Below are positions 43,753-51,859 of a stretch of 64,000 bases of DNA, one piece after another (the stretch's first letter is position 1; each line of letters begins with the position of its first letter). This DNA is from Thalassospira sp. TSL5-1 (GTDB taxonomy: Bacteria; Pseudomonadota; Alphaproteobacteria; Rhodospirillales; Thalassospiraceae): positions 124,882-188,881 of the forward strand of contig NZ_KV880638.1 of the NCBI RefSeq assembly GCF_001907695.1, given 5' to 3'. Below the pieces are notes generated by a model. It was not told the DNA's origin and searched no databases. It saw nothing but the letters and a program-made list of their open reading frames with translations. The position numbers and the translations under genes were made by a program.

Positions 43753-44181
43753 TCAGAATGGCTTTCCAATGACCATAAAGACAATAATGATCATCAGGAT
43801 CGTCGGCACTTCGTTCAGGATACGAAAAAATTTTGCCGGTTTGGTATTAGCACCGGCCTCAAAAGCCCGACGGTATTTTGCCAGCATCATATGGGTGATG
43901 GTCATCAAAATCACGCATAGAAGTTTCACGTGAAACCAGCCTTCGGTCATGGCACCGGTAACGCTGATCAAATACCCACCAAAAAGCCAACTGGCGATCA
44001 TCGCCGGATTCATAATTGCGCGCAGCAGACGACGTTCCATGACCTTGAATTTTTCATCGGCTTCGGAACCGGGTGCCACATCACAATGATAAACATAAAG
44101 ACGCGGCAGATAAAGCATACCCGCCATCCAGGCAATGATGCTGACGACATGTAGTGATTTGATAATGCTATATAAATCCAT
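43753..44181 (-). CDS. hemJ: Protoporphyrinogen IX oxidase HemJ
   Basis: A 142-residue membrane protein with four transmembrane segments: SLHVVSIIAWMAGMLYLPRLYVYHC (residues about 9-33, with the conserved His11 and Y-H), AIMNPAMIASWLFGGYLISVTGA (about 55-77), WFHVKLLCVILMTITHMMLAKYRR (about 81-104, conserved His and Lys) and VPTILMIIIVFMVIGKPF. This is HemJ, the heme-binding enzyme that oxidises protoporphyrinogen IX in many proteobacteria. It lies next to hemH and hemE in a heme-synthesis block. The W-F-H-V-K codons contain a parS-like palindrome (43922-43937). Confidence 0.9.
   Translation of the reverse strand: MDLYSIIKSLHVVSIIAWMAGMLYLPRLYVYHCDVAPGSEADEKFKVMERRLLRAIMNPAMIASWLFGGYLISVTGAMTEGWFHVKLLCVILMTITHMMLAKYRRAFEAGANTKPAKFFRILNEVPTILMIIIVFMVIGKPF
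43922..43937. promoter_or_regulatory. parS-like centromere site within hemJ
   Basis: The 14-bp core GTTTCACGTGAAAC (43923-43936) matches the ParB binding site consensus TGTTTCACGTGAAACA exactly; only the outermost bases differ. It lies inside the hemJ coding sequence, about 2.7 kb from the proposed origin, as expected for a parS site near oriC. parA and parB are not in the window. Confidence 0.8.
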
Positions 44182-44216
44182 CGATCTCTCGGTTTTGATT
44201 TTTCAAAGCAGTCAGA

Positions 44217-45311
44217 TCAATGTGCGGAACCCGGCTGTTTCGCCGTTGCGCAAACATGATCATCCGGGCACCACCAGCCACGGGTCTGGGCACTATCACT
44301 GTCCGTTCCATTTTGGTCGAGGGCTGTTTGTGTGTCCTGAATCACATTAACAAGACCGGTAATAAATTTGGGATGCGAACACACCGTTCTGACCCGTTGG
44401 TAAACCGGTATGTTCAAATGATCAGCGATTTCGCGATATTCGATATCCAGTTCCACCAGAGTTTCGGAATGTTCGGTTACAAATGCAATCGGAACAATCA
44501 CCAAGGGCACGCCATCTTTGCCGGCCCGTTTGATTTCATCCTCGGTCGAAGGGCCAATCCATTCCATCGGACCCACCCGGCTTTGATAGCTGACAAGCCA
44601 GTCAAGACCCGGAATGGCCATTTCATCCACCACCGCCTGCGCCGATTTTTCAATTTGCGATTGATACGGATCTTTACGTTTCGTAATCACGGCCTTGGGC
44701 ACACCATGAGCCGAAAACAACAGGCGCGGAGCGCCCTTATTTTCTGCCAGGGCCTTTTCATAGCCTTCACGTACCATATCGGCCGTGGCACTGACAAAAC
44801 CAGGATTGGTCGGATAACAACAGGCCGTTTTCATCGGCACATTCAAACCGGCATCACGGCAGGCCCGTTTCCAATCCTTAACCGATGATCCGCTGGTTGT
44901 TGTGGAAAATTGCGGATAAAGCGGCAGCAGAATCATTTCATCGGCACCCCAGGCCTTAACCGCCCGGACGGTTTCATCGGCAAAGGGTTTCCAATAACGC
45001 ATGGCAATGAAACAACGATTATCAAAACCGTCATCAAGGTCGTTCAGGCTGGTTTCCAGGGCATTGGCCTGATCCTGCGTCAGCTCCAGCAGCGGCGATT
45101 TACCGCCAAGATGGGCATAAATCTCCTGGGCGACTGGTTCACGCCGCGATGAAATCAATTTTGCCAGCAAAAACCGGAACGGATTGGGCAGGCTGATAAT
45201 GGCCGGGTCATTAAACAGATTGAACAAAAACGGTTTTACGGCATCAGGGCCATCCGGACCACCAAGATTAAACAGGATGATGGCACGTTTTTTTTGAACT
45301 TGATCGGGCAT
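44217..45311 (-). CDS. hemH: Ferrochelatase
   Basis: A 364-residue protein inserting iron into protoporphyrin IX, last step of heme synthesis. Motifs: ILFNLGGPDGPDAVKPFLFNLFNDPAIISLP (residues about 11-41), MRYWKPFADETVRAV, the catalytic His in LFSAHGVPKAV (about 200-210) and the Glu-rich region FVTEHSETLVELDIEY (about 271-286). TTG at 45317 could start two codons earlier. The last 30 residues (W-W-C-P-D-D-H-V-C) carry two cysteines that might help hold an iron-sulfur cluster, as known for some ferrochelatases; this is a guess. Confidence 0.95.
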   Translation of the reverse strand: MPDQVQKKRAIILFNLGGPDGPDAVKPFLFNLFNDPAIISLPNPFRFLLAKLISSRREPVAQEIYAHLGGKSPLLELTQDQANALETSLNDLDDGFDNRCFIAMRYWKPFADETVRAVKAWGADEMILLPLYPQFSTTTSGSSVKDWKRACRDAGLNVPMKTACCYPTNPGFVSATADMVREGYEKALAENKGAPRLLFSAHGVPKAVITKRKDPYQSQIEKSAQAVVDEMAIPGLDWLVSYQSRVGPMEWIGPSTEDEIKRAGKDGVPLVIVPIAFVTEHSETLVELDIEYREIADHLNIPVYQRVRTVCSHPKFITGLVNVIQDTQTALDQNGTDSDSAQTRGWWCPDDHVCATAKQPGSAH

Positions 45312-45478
45312 AGACAAAATCCTTCCGGCATTCCGCCAGGGCGAAATGCACTATTTGGCCGTAAATCAAAAAATCCGCTCTGGTCCTGCGCACAGGATGA
45401 CAGGAACCCTCAATAAAGCAATGAAGTTGCGTTTCATTACGAATTGATTTTTCCAATGGATTTCATTGATTAAAAAAT

Positions 45479-46516
45479 TCACGCACCCCGGCGAATGAAT
45501 TCTACCAGTTTCCCAACATTTTCAGGGGAGGTTTCGGGGGTAATCCCATGACCCAAATTGAAAATGAAAGGCCCTTTGCCCAGTGTATCAAGAATACGGC
45601 GGGTTTCGGCCAACATTTCATCACCGCCCGTAATCAGATACATCGGATCAAGATTGCCCTGAACCGGACCCAGTTTTTGCAGATTTTCGGCAACCCATTT
45701 CAAAGGAACGCCGCTATCCAGACCAACAGCATCCACCCCGGTCAGGTTTTTGAAATCCATCAGGTGCAAACCCGCACCCCTTGGAAAGCCAATGACCGGC
45801 ATATCCGGGTGCACGGCCTTGATGCTTTCAACAATCTTGCGGGTTGGTTCGATTACCCAGCGATGGAAACCATTTTCAGACAGGACACCGCCCCAGGTTT
45901 CAAAAAGCTGAATGGTTTCAGCCCCGGCCTTGATCTGAGCCAGCAAATATTGCGTGGTGGCTTCTACCAGAATGTCGATCAGTTTGGCAAAACCATCGGG
46001 GTTGCCATAAGCAAAACGTCGAATATTGGCAAAATCCTTGCTGCCTTTGCCTTCAACCATATAGGTCGCGACTGTCCAAGGGGCACCGGCAAAACCAATC
46101 AGGGCTGTATGCTTGGGAATGGCAGAAGAAAGTTTGCTGACGGTTTCGTAAACCGGGCCAAGCACATCATGGATGCCATCAATATTCAGGCGTGAAAGAC
46201 CTGCTTCGTCGCGAATGGGGTCAAGCTGGGGGCCTTCACCCTGCTTGAAGGCCAAATGCTGCCCCAGCGCCTGGGGAATGACCAGGATATCGGAAAACAG
46301 AATGGCGGCATCGAAATCGTAACGGCGCAGCGGTTGCAAGGTTACTTCACATGCCAGATCCGGGTTATAACACAGATCGAGGAACGAACCGGCCTCTGCG
46401 CGAGTGGCACGATATTCCGGAAGATAACGACCTGCCTGGCGCATCAGCCAGATTGGGGGCGTCGGCAGTGTTTCGCCAGCTAATGCACGCAGAAACAGCT
46501 TTTTTTGTTCAGGCAT
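45479..46516 (-). CDS. hemE: Uroporphyrinogen decarboxylase
   Basis: A 345-residue TIM-barrel enzyme converting uroporphyrinogen III to coproporphyrinogen III. Signature [16 protein letters not shown] (residues about 20-35) and [19 protein letters not shown] (about 141-159) are intact; the catalytic Asp lies in [16 protein letters not shown] (about 69-84). It is the first leftward gene beside the proposed origin; in Caulobacter the replication origin also lies next to hemE, which supports the placement of oriC here. Confidence 0.97.
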   Translation of the reverse strand: MPEQKKLFLRALAGETLPTPPIWLMRQAGRYLPEYRATRAEAGSFLDLCYNPDLACEVTLQPLRRYDFDAAILFSDILVIPQALGQHLAFKQGEGPQLDPIRDEAGLSRLNIDGIHDVLGPVYETVSKLSSAIPKHTALIGFAGAPWTVATYMVEGKGSKDFANIRRFAYGNPDGFAKLIDILVEATTQYLLAQIKAGAETIQLFETWGGVLSENGFHRWVIEPTRKIVESIKAVHPDMPVIGFPRGAGLHLMDFKNLTGVDAVGLDSGVPLKWVAENLQKLGPVQGNLDPMYLITGGDEMLAETRRILDTLGKGPFIFNLGHGITPETSPENVGKLVEFIRRGA

Positions 46517-47047
46517 ATGTTTGTCCAGTTCCTGTTTTTCGATCCCCGGTCCGCGGTGCCCAAGATGGGCCGTGACCTATCCAGGCCGTTTTTCCACCGT
46601 TCTCCTAACAAAACCCCTTTAAAGAAAAAAGGATGTTGTTTGTTAGTGGTATCCTGTGGATAACCGGGATTAAATTTGGTGCACATCTTATCCACATTGC
46701 GACTCGGATAATTTGATCCGTCGCAATCAATCTTGGGGAAAACTGGGGACGACTCCGAACGACTCTCAGACTCTGCCTTGGGAAAAGACAATTTTGAATA
46801 ATGGGGATAATGGGGAATAAACTGGTTTTGTGCTCGTTATCCCTGCTATCACGGGAGAAATTTTCCGGTTATCCCGAACGGGACAATTGGTTTGAGCAAT
46901 TTTGTAAAGGGCTTGGGATAAAATTCGTCTGATGAATTTTGCCGGAGTCGCACCCGTTATGCACATTTATCCACAGGCCCGACTCCGATTCAGGAAAAAG
47001 TGCCTTTTGAGACTGCGTAAAAAACAGGCATTCGCGATGGAGCAGAT
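46517..47047. other. Proposed chromosomal replication origin (oriC)
   Basis: A 531-bp non-coding interval between divergent hemE and ppsR. Perfect DnaA boxes: TGTGGATAA (46655-46663), TTATCCACA (46688-46696) and TTATCCACA (46967-46975). Four TTATCCC/GGGATAA near-boxes lie at 46804-46810, 46837-46843, 46869-46875 and 46915-46921. GANTC sites (CcrM methylation) occur at 46701, 46751, 46761, 46769, 46945, 46981 and 46987, seven within 291 bp, far above the chance expectation of about one. AT-rich segments (around 46600-46650 and 46785-46830) may be the unwinding element. Gene order hemE-origin-ppsR-maf is that of Caulobacter and other alphaproteobacteria. Confidence 0.85.
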
Positions 47048-47878
47048 ATGAACGACAAGACCAACATTTTTCATCTGCACCTTGTGTCGGATTCAACTGG
47101 CGAAACCGTGGACGGGGTCGCACGCGCCTGTGTTGCCCAGTTTCCCGATGTTCAGGCCCATGAACATGTATGGCCGTTAATCCGGACTGATGCACAATTG
47201 GCCCGTGTTTTAAATGACATCGAACGTCATCCTGGCATCGTTCTTTATACGGTGTTTAATAGCGACATCCGTCGCAAGCTCGAAGAAGGGTGCCGGCGCA
47301 TGCAGGTGCCACATAGCCATGTGCTTGATACCACCATCACCATGATGGCGGGTTATCTGGGCCAGCAGTCGCACGGACGGATTGGCGCGCTGCATAAAAT
47401 GGACGAGGATTATTTCAACCGGATCGAAGCGATTGATTACGCGCTTAGCCATGATGACGGGCAGGCAACCTGGGATCTGGAAGATGCCGATGTGGTAATT
47501 GTTGGCGTGTCGCGGACATCAAAAACACCCACGTCGGTTTATCTGGCCAATCGCGGGATTAAAACAGCCAATATTCCCTTTGTGCCGGGCTGCCCGCTGC
47601 CACCAGAGCTGGATCAGTTAAAAAAGCCGCTGATTGTTGGTTTGATCAAGGATGTGGATCAGCTTGTTTCCATTCGTAAAAACCGGTTGCGCCAGATTGA
47701 ACGCGGCGAAGGTGGTGATTATGTTGATCCGGTTGCGGTACGCGACGAGGTTTTTCAGGCCAGACGTTACTTTACGCAGCGTAGCTGGAAAATTATCAAT
47801 GTGACGCGCCGATCCATTGAAGAAACCGCAGCCATGATTATGGCGACCCTGAATGACCGCCGGGAGGAAAGTGAATGA
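47048..47878 (+). CDS. ppsR: Pyruvate, phosphate dikinase regulatory protein (DUF299 kinase/pyrophosphorylase)
   Basis: A 276-residue regulator with both ADP-dependent kinase and Pi-dependent pyrophosphorylase activity acting on PPDK or PEP synthetase. N-terminal FHLHLVSDSTGETVDGVARACVAQFP (residues about 7-32) and the P-loop GVSRTSKTPTSVYLANRG (about 153-170) are characteristic. The function on PpsA or PpdK cannot be told from this window. SD GGAGCAG before the ATG. First rightward gene after the proposed origin; the same gene (RP001 in older nomenclature) flanks the Caulobacter origin. Overlaps maf by ATGA. Confidence 0.93.
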   Translation: MNDKTNIFHLHLVSDSTGETVDGVARACVAQFPDVQAHEHVWPLIRTDAQLARVLNDIERHPGIVLYTVFNSDIRRKLEEGCRRMQVPHSHVLDTTITMMAGYLGQQSHGRIGALHKMDEDYFNRIEAIDYALSHDDGQATWDLEDADVVIVGVSRTSKTPTSVYLANRGIKTANIPFVPGCPLPPELDQLKKPLIVGLIKDVDQLVSIRKNRLRQIERGEGGDYVDPVAVRDEVFQARRYFTQRSWKIINVTRRSIEETAAMIMATLNDRREESE

Positions 47879-48471
47879 ACCGTCTTGTTTTGGCATCTGG
47901 CAGCAAGGCCCGCTTGATGATGCTGCAAAATGCCGGTGTTGATTGTGAAGCTGTTGCTTCGATGATTGATGAAGACGGTTACAAGCAGGCCATGAAGGCA
48001 GAGGGGGCATCGGCAATGGAAGCCGCCGAAACCCTGGCGGAAATGAAGGCCCTGCGCATGTATCGCCAGCGCCCGGATGCGATTGTGATTGCCGCCGACC
48101 AGATGCTGGAATGCAATGGAATCTGGTTTGACAAACCTCAGGACCGGGACCAGACCCGTGCGCAGCTTCTGGCGTTGCGGGGCAAGCGCCATCAACTTGT
48201 TTCAGCCGCCGTGATTTATAAGGAAGGATCACGGATTTGGGGCAAAATCGATACCGCCCATTTAACTATGCGCAATTTCAGTGATGACTGGCTGGAATGG
48301 TATCTTGACCAGGCGGGTGAGGAAATTTTCCATTGTGTGGGCGGGTATCAGCTTGAAGGGTTGGGCGCGCAGCTTTTTACCGAGGTCAAAGGGGACTATT
48401 TTACCGTCCTGGGTATGCCGCTTTTGCCCTTGATCGGTTTTTTGCGCGATCATGGTGTTCTTAAGGCCTGA
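47875..48471 (+). CDS. maf: Maf-family nucleoside triphosphate pyrophosphatase
   Basis: A 198-residue Maf-like NTP pyrophosphatase that hydrolyses non-canonical or pyrimidine nucleotides. The start LVLASGSKARLMMLQNAGVDCEAVASMIDE corresponds to the S-x-S-x-R-R box in variant form; VIAADQMLECNG (about residues 75-86) gives the conserved Asp-Gln. FHCVGGYQLEGLGAQLF (about 144-160; G-x-Y-x-x-E-G) is another family mark. Subfamily (YhdE, YceF or other) not determined. SD GGGAGG. Translationally coupled to ppsR, followed by aroE. Confidence 0.9.
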   Translation: MNRLVLASGSKARLMMLQNAGVDCEAVASMIDEDGYKQAMKAEGASAMEAAETLAEMKALRMYRQRPDAIVIAADQMLECNGIWFDKPQDRDQTRAQLLALRGKRHQLVSAAVIYKEGSRIWGKIDTAHLTMRNFSDDWLEWYLDQAGEEIFHCVGGYQLEGLGAQLFTEVKGDYFTVLGMPLLPLIGFLRDHGVLKA

Positions 48472-48500
48472 TTGTTGTTCTGTGTTTGCCCGACGGATTT

Positions 48501-49382
48501 ATGATGGATTTTGATATTTCAAACAATATTCGCACTTTATCAGGAACGTCGCGTTTGGCTGGAGTGATGGGCTGGCCGGTTGCCCATTCCAAATCGCCGC
48601 GATTACAGGGATACTGGCTGGCAAAACATGGCATTGATGGCAGCTATATGCCCTTGCCGGTTGCGCCGGAAAATTTTGCATCTGCCGTTAAATCTTTGCG
48701 GGATTTGGGCTTTGCCGGGGTGAATGTGACCATTCCGCATAAGCAGGCGGTTTTTGACGTTTGTGATGAATTAAGTGTGCGGGCACAGCGGATTGGTGCG
48801 GTAAATACTGTCACATTCGCACCTGATGGCAAAATATTGGGCGATAATACAGACGGGTTTGGCTTTATCGAAAATTTGCGTCAATCCACACCGGAAATTG
48901 ATTTTACCAGCAGTCCAGCCATGATTTTGGGGGCAGGTGGGGCCTGCCGGGCAATTATTGTGTCCTTGCTTGATGAAAACTGCCCGGAAATTCGCCTGCT
49001 TAACCGGACAAAAAGCCGTGCCCAGGCCCTGGCAGATGACGTAAATGATCCCCGCATTCAGGTTATTGATTGGAACCAGGCTCATCACTGTCTGGATGAT
49101 GCGGCCTTATTGGTCAATACCACCAGTTTGGGTATGATCGGGCAACCGCCTCTGGAAATTGATCTTGCCGGTTTGGCTGCACAGGCAATTGTTACCGATA
49201 TTGTGTATGCGCCGCTTAAAACCGGGCTGTTGGCCCAGGCAGAAGCACAGGGAAACCGGATTGTTGACGGGTTGGGTATGCTTTTGCATCAGGCCCGGCC
49301 GGGATTTCATCGCTGGTTTGGCGTTGATCCGGCAGTAACTTCTGAATTGCGCGATTTCGTATTGGCCAGTGCCCAAGAATAA
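48501..49382 (+). CDS. aroE: Shikimate dehydrogenase (NADP+)
   Basis: A 293-residue enzyme reducing 3-dehydroshikimate in aromatic amino acid synthesis. Substrate site residues: GVMGWPVAHSKSPRLQGYWL (residues about 16-35; S-K-S), NVTIPHKQAVFDVCDE (about 72-87; catalytic Lys), DNTDGFGFIENL and the nucleotide-binding loop ILGAGGACRAII (about 142-153). ATG at 48501 is used; 48504 is also possible, and a TTG at 48486 lies upstream. Next gene coaE overlaps or follows by 14 bp. Confidence 0.94.
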   Translation: MMDFDISNNIRTLSGTSRLAGVMGWPVAHSKSPRLQGYWLAKHGIDGSYMPLPVAPENFASAVKSLRDLGFAGVNVTIPHKQAVFDVCDELSVRAQRIGAVNTVTFAPDGKILGDNTDGFGFIENLRQSTPEIDFTSSPAMILGAGGACRAIIVSLLDENCPEIRLLNRTKSRAQALADDVNDPRIQVIDWNQAHHCLDDAALLVNTTSLGMIGQPPLEIDLAGLAAQAIVTDIVYAPLKTGLLAQAEAQGNRIVDGLGMLLHQARPGFHRWFGVDPAVTSELRDFVLASAQE

Positions 49383-49396
49383 TGGGAATTTCACAT

Positions 49397-49990
49397 ATGG
49401 AAATTCTGGGTCTTACCGGTTCGATCGGTATGGGGAAATCAACGGCGGCGGGCATGTTTCGCTATCTTGGTGTGCCGGTTTATGATGCCGATGCAAATGC
49501 CCATCGGTTAACTACGCCGTCTGGCCCGGCCTTTGGGGATATTGCCGCGCGTTTTCCCGATGTTATTGTTGATGGTAAAATTGACCGACAATTGTTGGGG
49601 GCGCAGGTTTTTGGGCATCCGGCAGCGTTAAAAGACCTGGAGGGGATATTGCACCCCCTCATTCGGGCGGCGCGAAATGATTTTATCCGTCATTGCCAGC
49701 GTAATGGCTTCCCCCTGGTGGTTTTGGATATTCCTTTGCTGTTTGAAACCGACGGACAAAAACAGTGTGACCATGTTGCGGTGGTATCGGCCCCGGCCTT
49801 CATCCAAAAGCAGCGGGTGATGAAACGCCCCGGGATGACCCCGCAAAAATTTGCCGAAATTCTCAAAAAACAAACGCCCGATTGGGAAAAACGGCGCAAA
49901 GCCGATTTTATTATCCCGACCGGCCTTGGACGTGCGGTGACATTTCGGGCGATTCAGTCCATTATCCACCAATTGACACATCGGAAATAA
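49397..49990 (+). CDS. coaE: Dephospho-CoA kinase
   Basis: A 197-residue P-loop kinase for the last step of coenzyme A synthesis. Walker A in LGLTGSIGMGKSTAAGMFRYLGVPVYDADANAH (residues 4-36), with the following D-A-D; LVVLDIPLLFETDGQKQCDHVAVVSAP (about 110-136) and RVMKRPGMTPQKFAEILKKQ. ATG at 49397 gives the canonical length; an ATG at 49382 overlapping the aroE stop would add five residues. Part of the conserved maf-aroE-coaE-dnaQ series. Confidence 0.95.
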   Translation: MEILGLTGSIGMGKSTAAGMFRYLGVPVYDADANAHRLTTPSGPAFGDIAARFPDVIVDGKIDRQLLGAQVFGHPAALKDLEGILHPLIRAARNDFIRHCQRNGFPLVVLDIPLLFETDGQKQCDHVAVVSAPAFIQKQRVMKRPGMTPQKFAEILKKQTPDWEKRRKADFIIPTGLGRAVTFRAIQSIIHQLTHRK

Positions 49991-50000
49991 CGGAACTGCC

Positions 50001-50696
50001 ATGCGTGAAATCGTTCTTGATACAGAAACCACCGGTCTTGACCCTTATGCCGATCATCGGCTGGTTGAAATTGGCTGTATCGAACTGGTCAATCACATGC
50101 CAACCGGAAACCAGTATCATCAATATATCAATCCGCAGCGGTCCATGCCCAAGGAAGCCTTTGATGTGCACGGGCTGGGCGATGAGTTTTTGGCCAAGCA
50201 GCCTGTTTTTGCCGAAGTTGTAGACGAGTTTCTTGAATTCATCGGCGATGATTCCAAACTTGTCATTCACAATGCCGCGTTTGATATGAAGTTTTTGAAT
50301 GCGGAACTGGGCTGGTTAAACAAGCCGTTGATTGCCAATGATCGCGCGATTGATACGGTGCAAATGGCGCGTAAAAAATTTCCCGGATCACCCGTTAGCC
50401 TGGATGCTTTGTGCCGTCGTTTCAAAATCGACAATTCCAATCGTACCCTGCATGGCGCGCTGTTGGACTCTGATTTGCTGGCGATGGTTTATCTGGAACT
50501 TTTGGGCGGGCGTCAGCACGGCTTGGGGCTGGATTCCAGCCTGTCTGGTCAGTCTGAATTGGGTTCTGCTCATCAGATGGTCAAATCGGCAAAACCGTAT
50601 CGCGAACCACGGCCCCATGCGGCAAAGCCCGAAGAAGTGGCACGCCATCAGGCTTATATTGCAGATAAAATAAAAGATGCTGTCTGGTTAAAATAG
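50001..50696 (+). CDS. dnaQ: DNA polymerase III epsilon subunit (3'-5' proofreading exonuclease)
   Basis: A 231-residue DEDDh exonuclease. Exo I IVLDTETTGLDP (residues about 4-15), Exo II LVIHNAAFDMKFLNAEL (about 86-102), Exo III HGALLDSDLLAMVYLEL (about 151-167) are all present, giving the catalytic D, E, D, H and D. A polar C-terminal tail of about 60 residues may contact the polymerase alpha subunit. Last gene of the conserved origin-proximal series. Confidence 0.94.
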   Translation: MREIVLDTETTGLDPYADHRLVEIGCIELVNHMPTGNQYHQYINPQRSMPKEAFDVHGLGDEFLAKQPVFAEVVDEFLEFIGDDSKLVIHNAAFDMKFLNAELGWLNKPLIANDRAIDTVQMARKKFPGSPVSLDALCRRFKIDNSNRTLHGALLDSDLLAMVYLELLGGRQHGLGLDSSLSGQSELGSAHQMVKSAKPYREPRPHAAKPEEVARHQAYIADKIKDAVWLK

Positions 50697-50719
50697 CGCG
50701 CATCATTTCGGGGGGAAGG

Positions 50720-51613
50720 GTGTTGATCGGTCGGAAAAAACCGCGGTTTTTGGGCCTTGAAACAGGCTTGGGTACTGGCATCATATGGATGTGCCTGTTT
50801 GTTTTTTCTGGGCAGGGGCAGGCAGAACAACAATTTGCAACATTGCCAGAAACCTCCTTACCAGAACAGTCCCCTCCTTATATTCTGCATCAAAGTTTTC
50901 CCCGTGATGCGAAAGAAGGGCGTCCGGAACAGTTGTTTTTTGACGCAATGGCCCGGAAACTGTTTGAGGATGCCGGGCTTTCCTTTATCGAGCAGCCGCA
51001 ACAACCCTGGAAGCGGGCTTATCAGGAAACAATATATGGTCCGCGACATGTTATTTATCCGACAACCCGTACGGAAGAACGTGAAGACAAACTGAAATGG
51101 GTTGGCCCCATCAGTCGCACCTTCTGGAATTTGTATAGCCGTAAAAATTCGGTTTGGGCGGGGCGCAAGATTGCCGATATTTTTAAGTCCGCCCGGATCG
51201 GGGTAACCCTTGGATCGGCCCGCGAACATTATTTGCGCAAACGTGGTGCGAAAAACGTTGTTGCGGTTGCCCGGGATGATCAGCTTTTTGCCATGTTGAA
51301 CGCCAACCGGATTGATGTGTTGGCAATGGGGTTCGCATCAATCGATTTTTTGACCAATGACCTGAAACAACCCGATATCGATATTGGCCTACTGACAAGC
51401 TATCGTGTTTGTTATTTGTATTTTGCTCTGAGCAAGGACAGCCCGAATACCGACGTGATGGATTTGCAAAACAGTCTGGAACGATTTTATCAAGATGGAC
51501 GTTTCCTGGCGATGCGTCGCAAATTTGACCTGAATGCGGACCCGGAAAACTATTTTATCAAGGCTATTACAGACCCGAAAAATCGCAATGTCGGCTGCAA
51601 AGATATTGATTAG
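50720..51613 (+). CDS. Periplasmic solute-binding-like protein (SBP family 3-like)
   Basis: A 297-residue protein with a signal-like hydrophobic segment (FLGLETGLGTGIIWMCLFVFSGQGQA, about residues 10-35). The mature part resembles family 3 amino-acid-type binding proteins: FDAMARKLFEDAGLSFIEQPQQPWKRAYQETIYGPRHVIYPTTRTEEREDKLKWVGPISRTFW (about 74-136) is the usual lobe pattern with T-R-T-E-E-R-E-D. Similar stand-alone proteins are common in marine alphaproteobacteria without ABC partners. Start is GTG with GGGGGAAGG upstream. No transporter genes adjoin it. Ligand unknown. Confidence 0.75.
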   Translation: MLIGRKKPRFLGLETGLGTGIIWMCLFVFSGQGQAEQQFATLPETSLPEQSPPYILHQSFPRDAKEGRPEQLFFDAMARKLFEDAGLSFIEQPQQPWKRAYQETIYGPRHVIYPTTRTEEREDKLKWVGPISRTFWNLYSRKNSVWAGRKIADIFKSARIGVTLGSAREHYLRKRGAKNVVAVARDDQLFAMLNANRIDVLAMGFASIDFLTNDLKQPDIDIGLLTSYRVCYLYFALSKDSPNTDVMDLQNSLERFYQDGRFLAMRRKFDLNADPENYFIKAITDPKNRNVGCKDID

Positions 51614-51767
51614 AGTATATTGGCTATATCTATATTGTATTTTTAGAGATTTATGTGGATTTAGGCATTACAGTTCGGCATCCATTATCCCTGCGTTTTG
51701 CATTCTGTTGAGCGATTTTCGGTCATTTCTGCCTGCCTTTCATCAAGGGCTGGACCACAGAATGTAA

Positions 51768-51784
51768 AATTGGTAATACCAATT
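51768..51784. promoter_or_regulatory. Perfect 17-bp palindrome, GntR-type (LldR/PdhR-like) operator for lutABC
   Basis: AATTGGTAATACCAATT is an exact inverted repeat around a central A. The AATTGGT-N3-ACCAATT pattern is that of E. coli PdhR and LldR sites (GntR family, FadR subgroup). It lies 75 bp upstream of lutA, where a lactate-responsive repressor would bind. The regulator gene is not in the window. Confidence 0.75.
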
Positions 51785-51859
51785 AGATATTTTTGGCAAA
51801 AGAGCAGACAGATCCCGCACATCATGCCTGCCAATGTGCCTATCAGAGAGGGAATCGGA

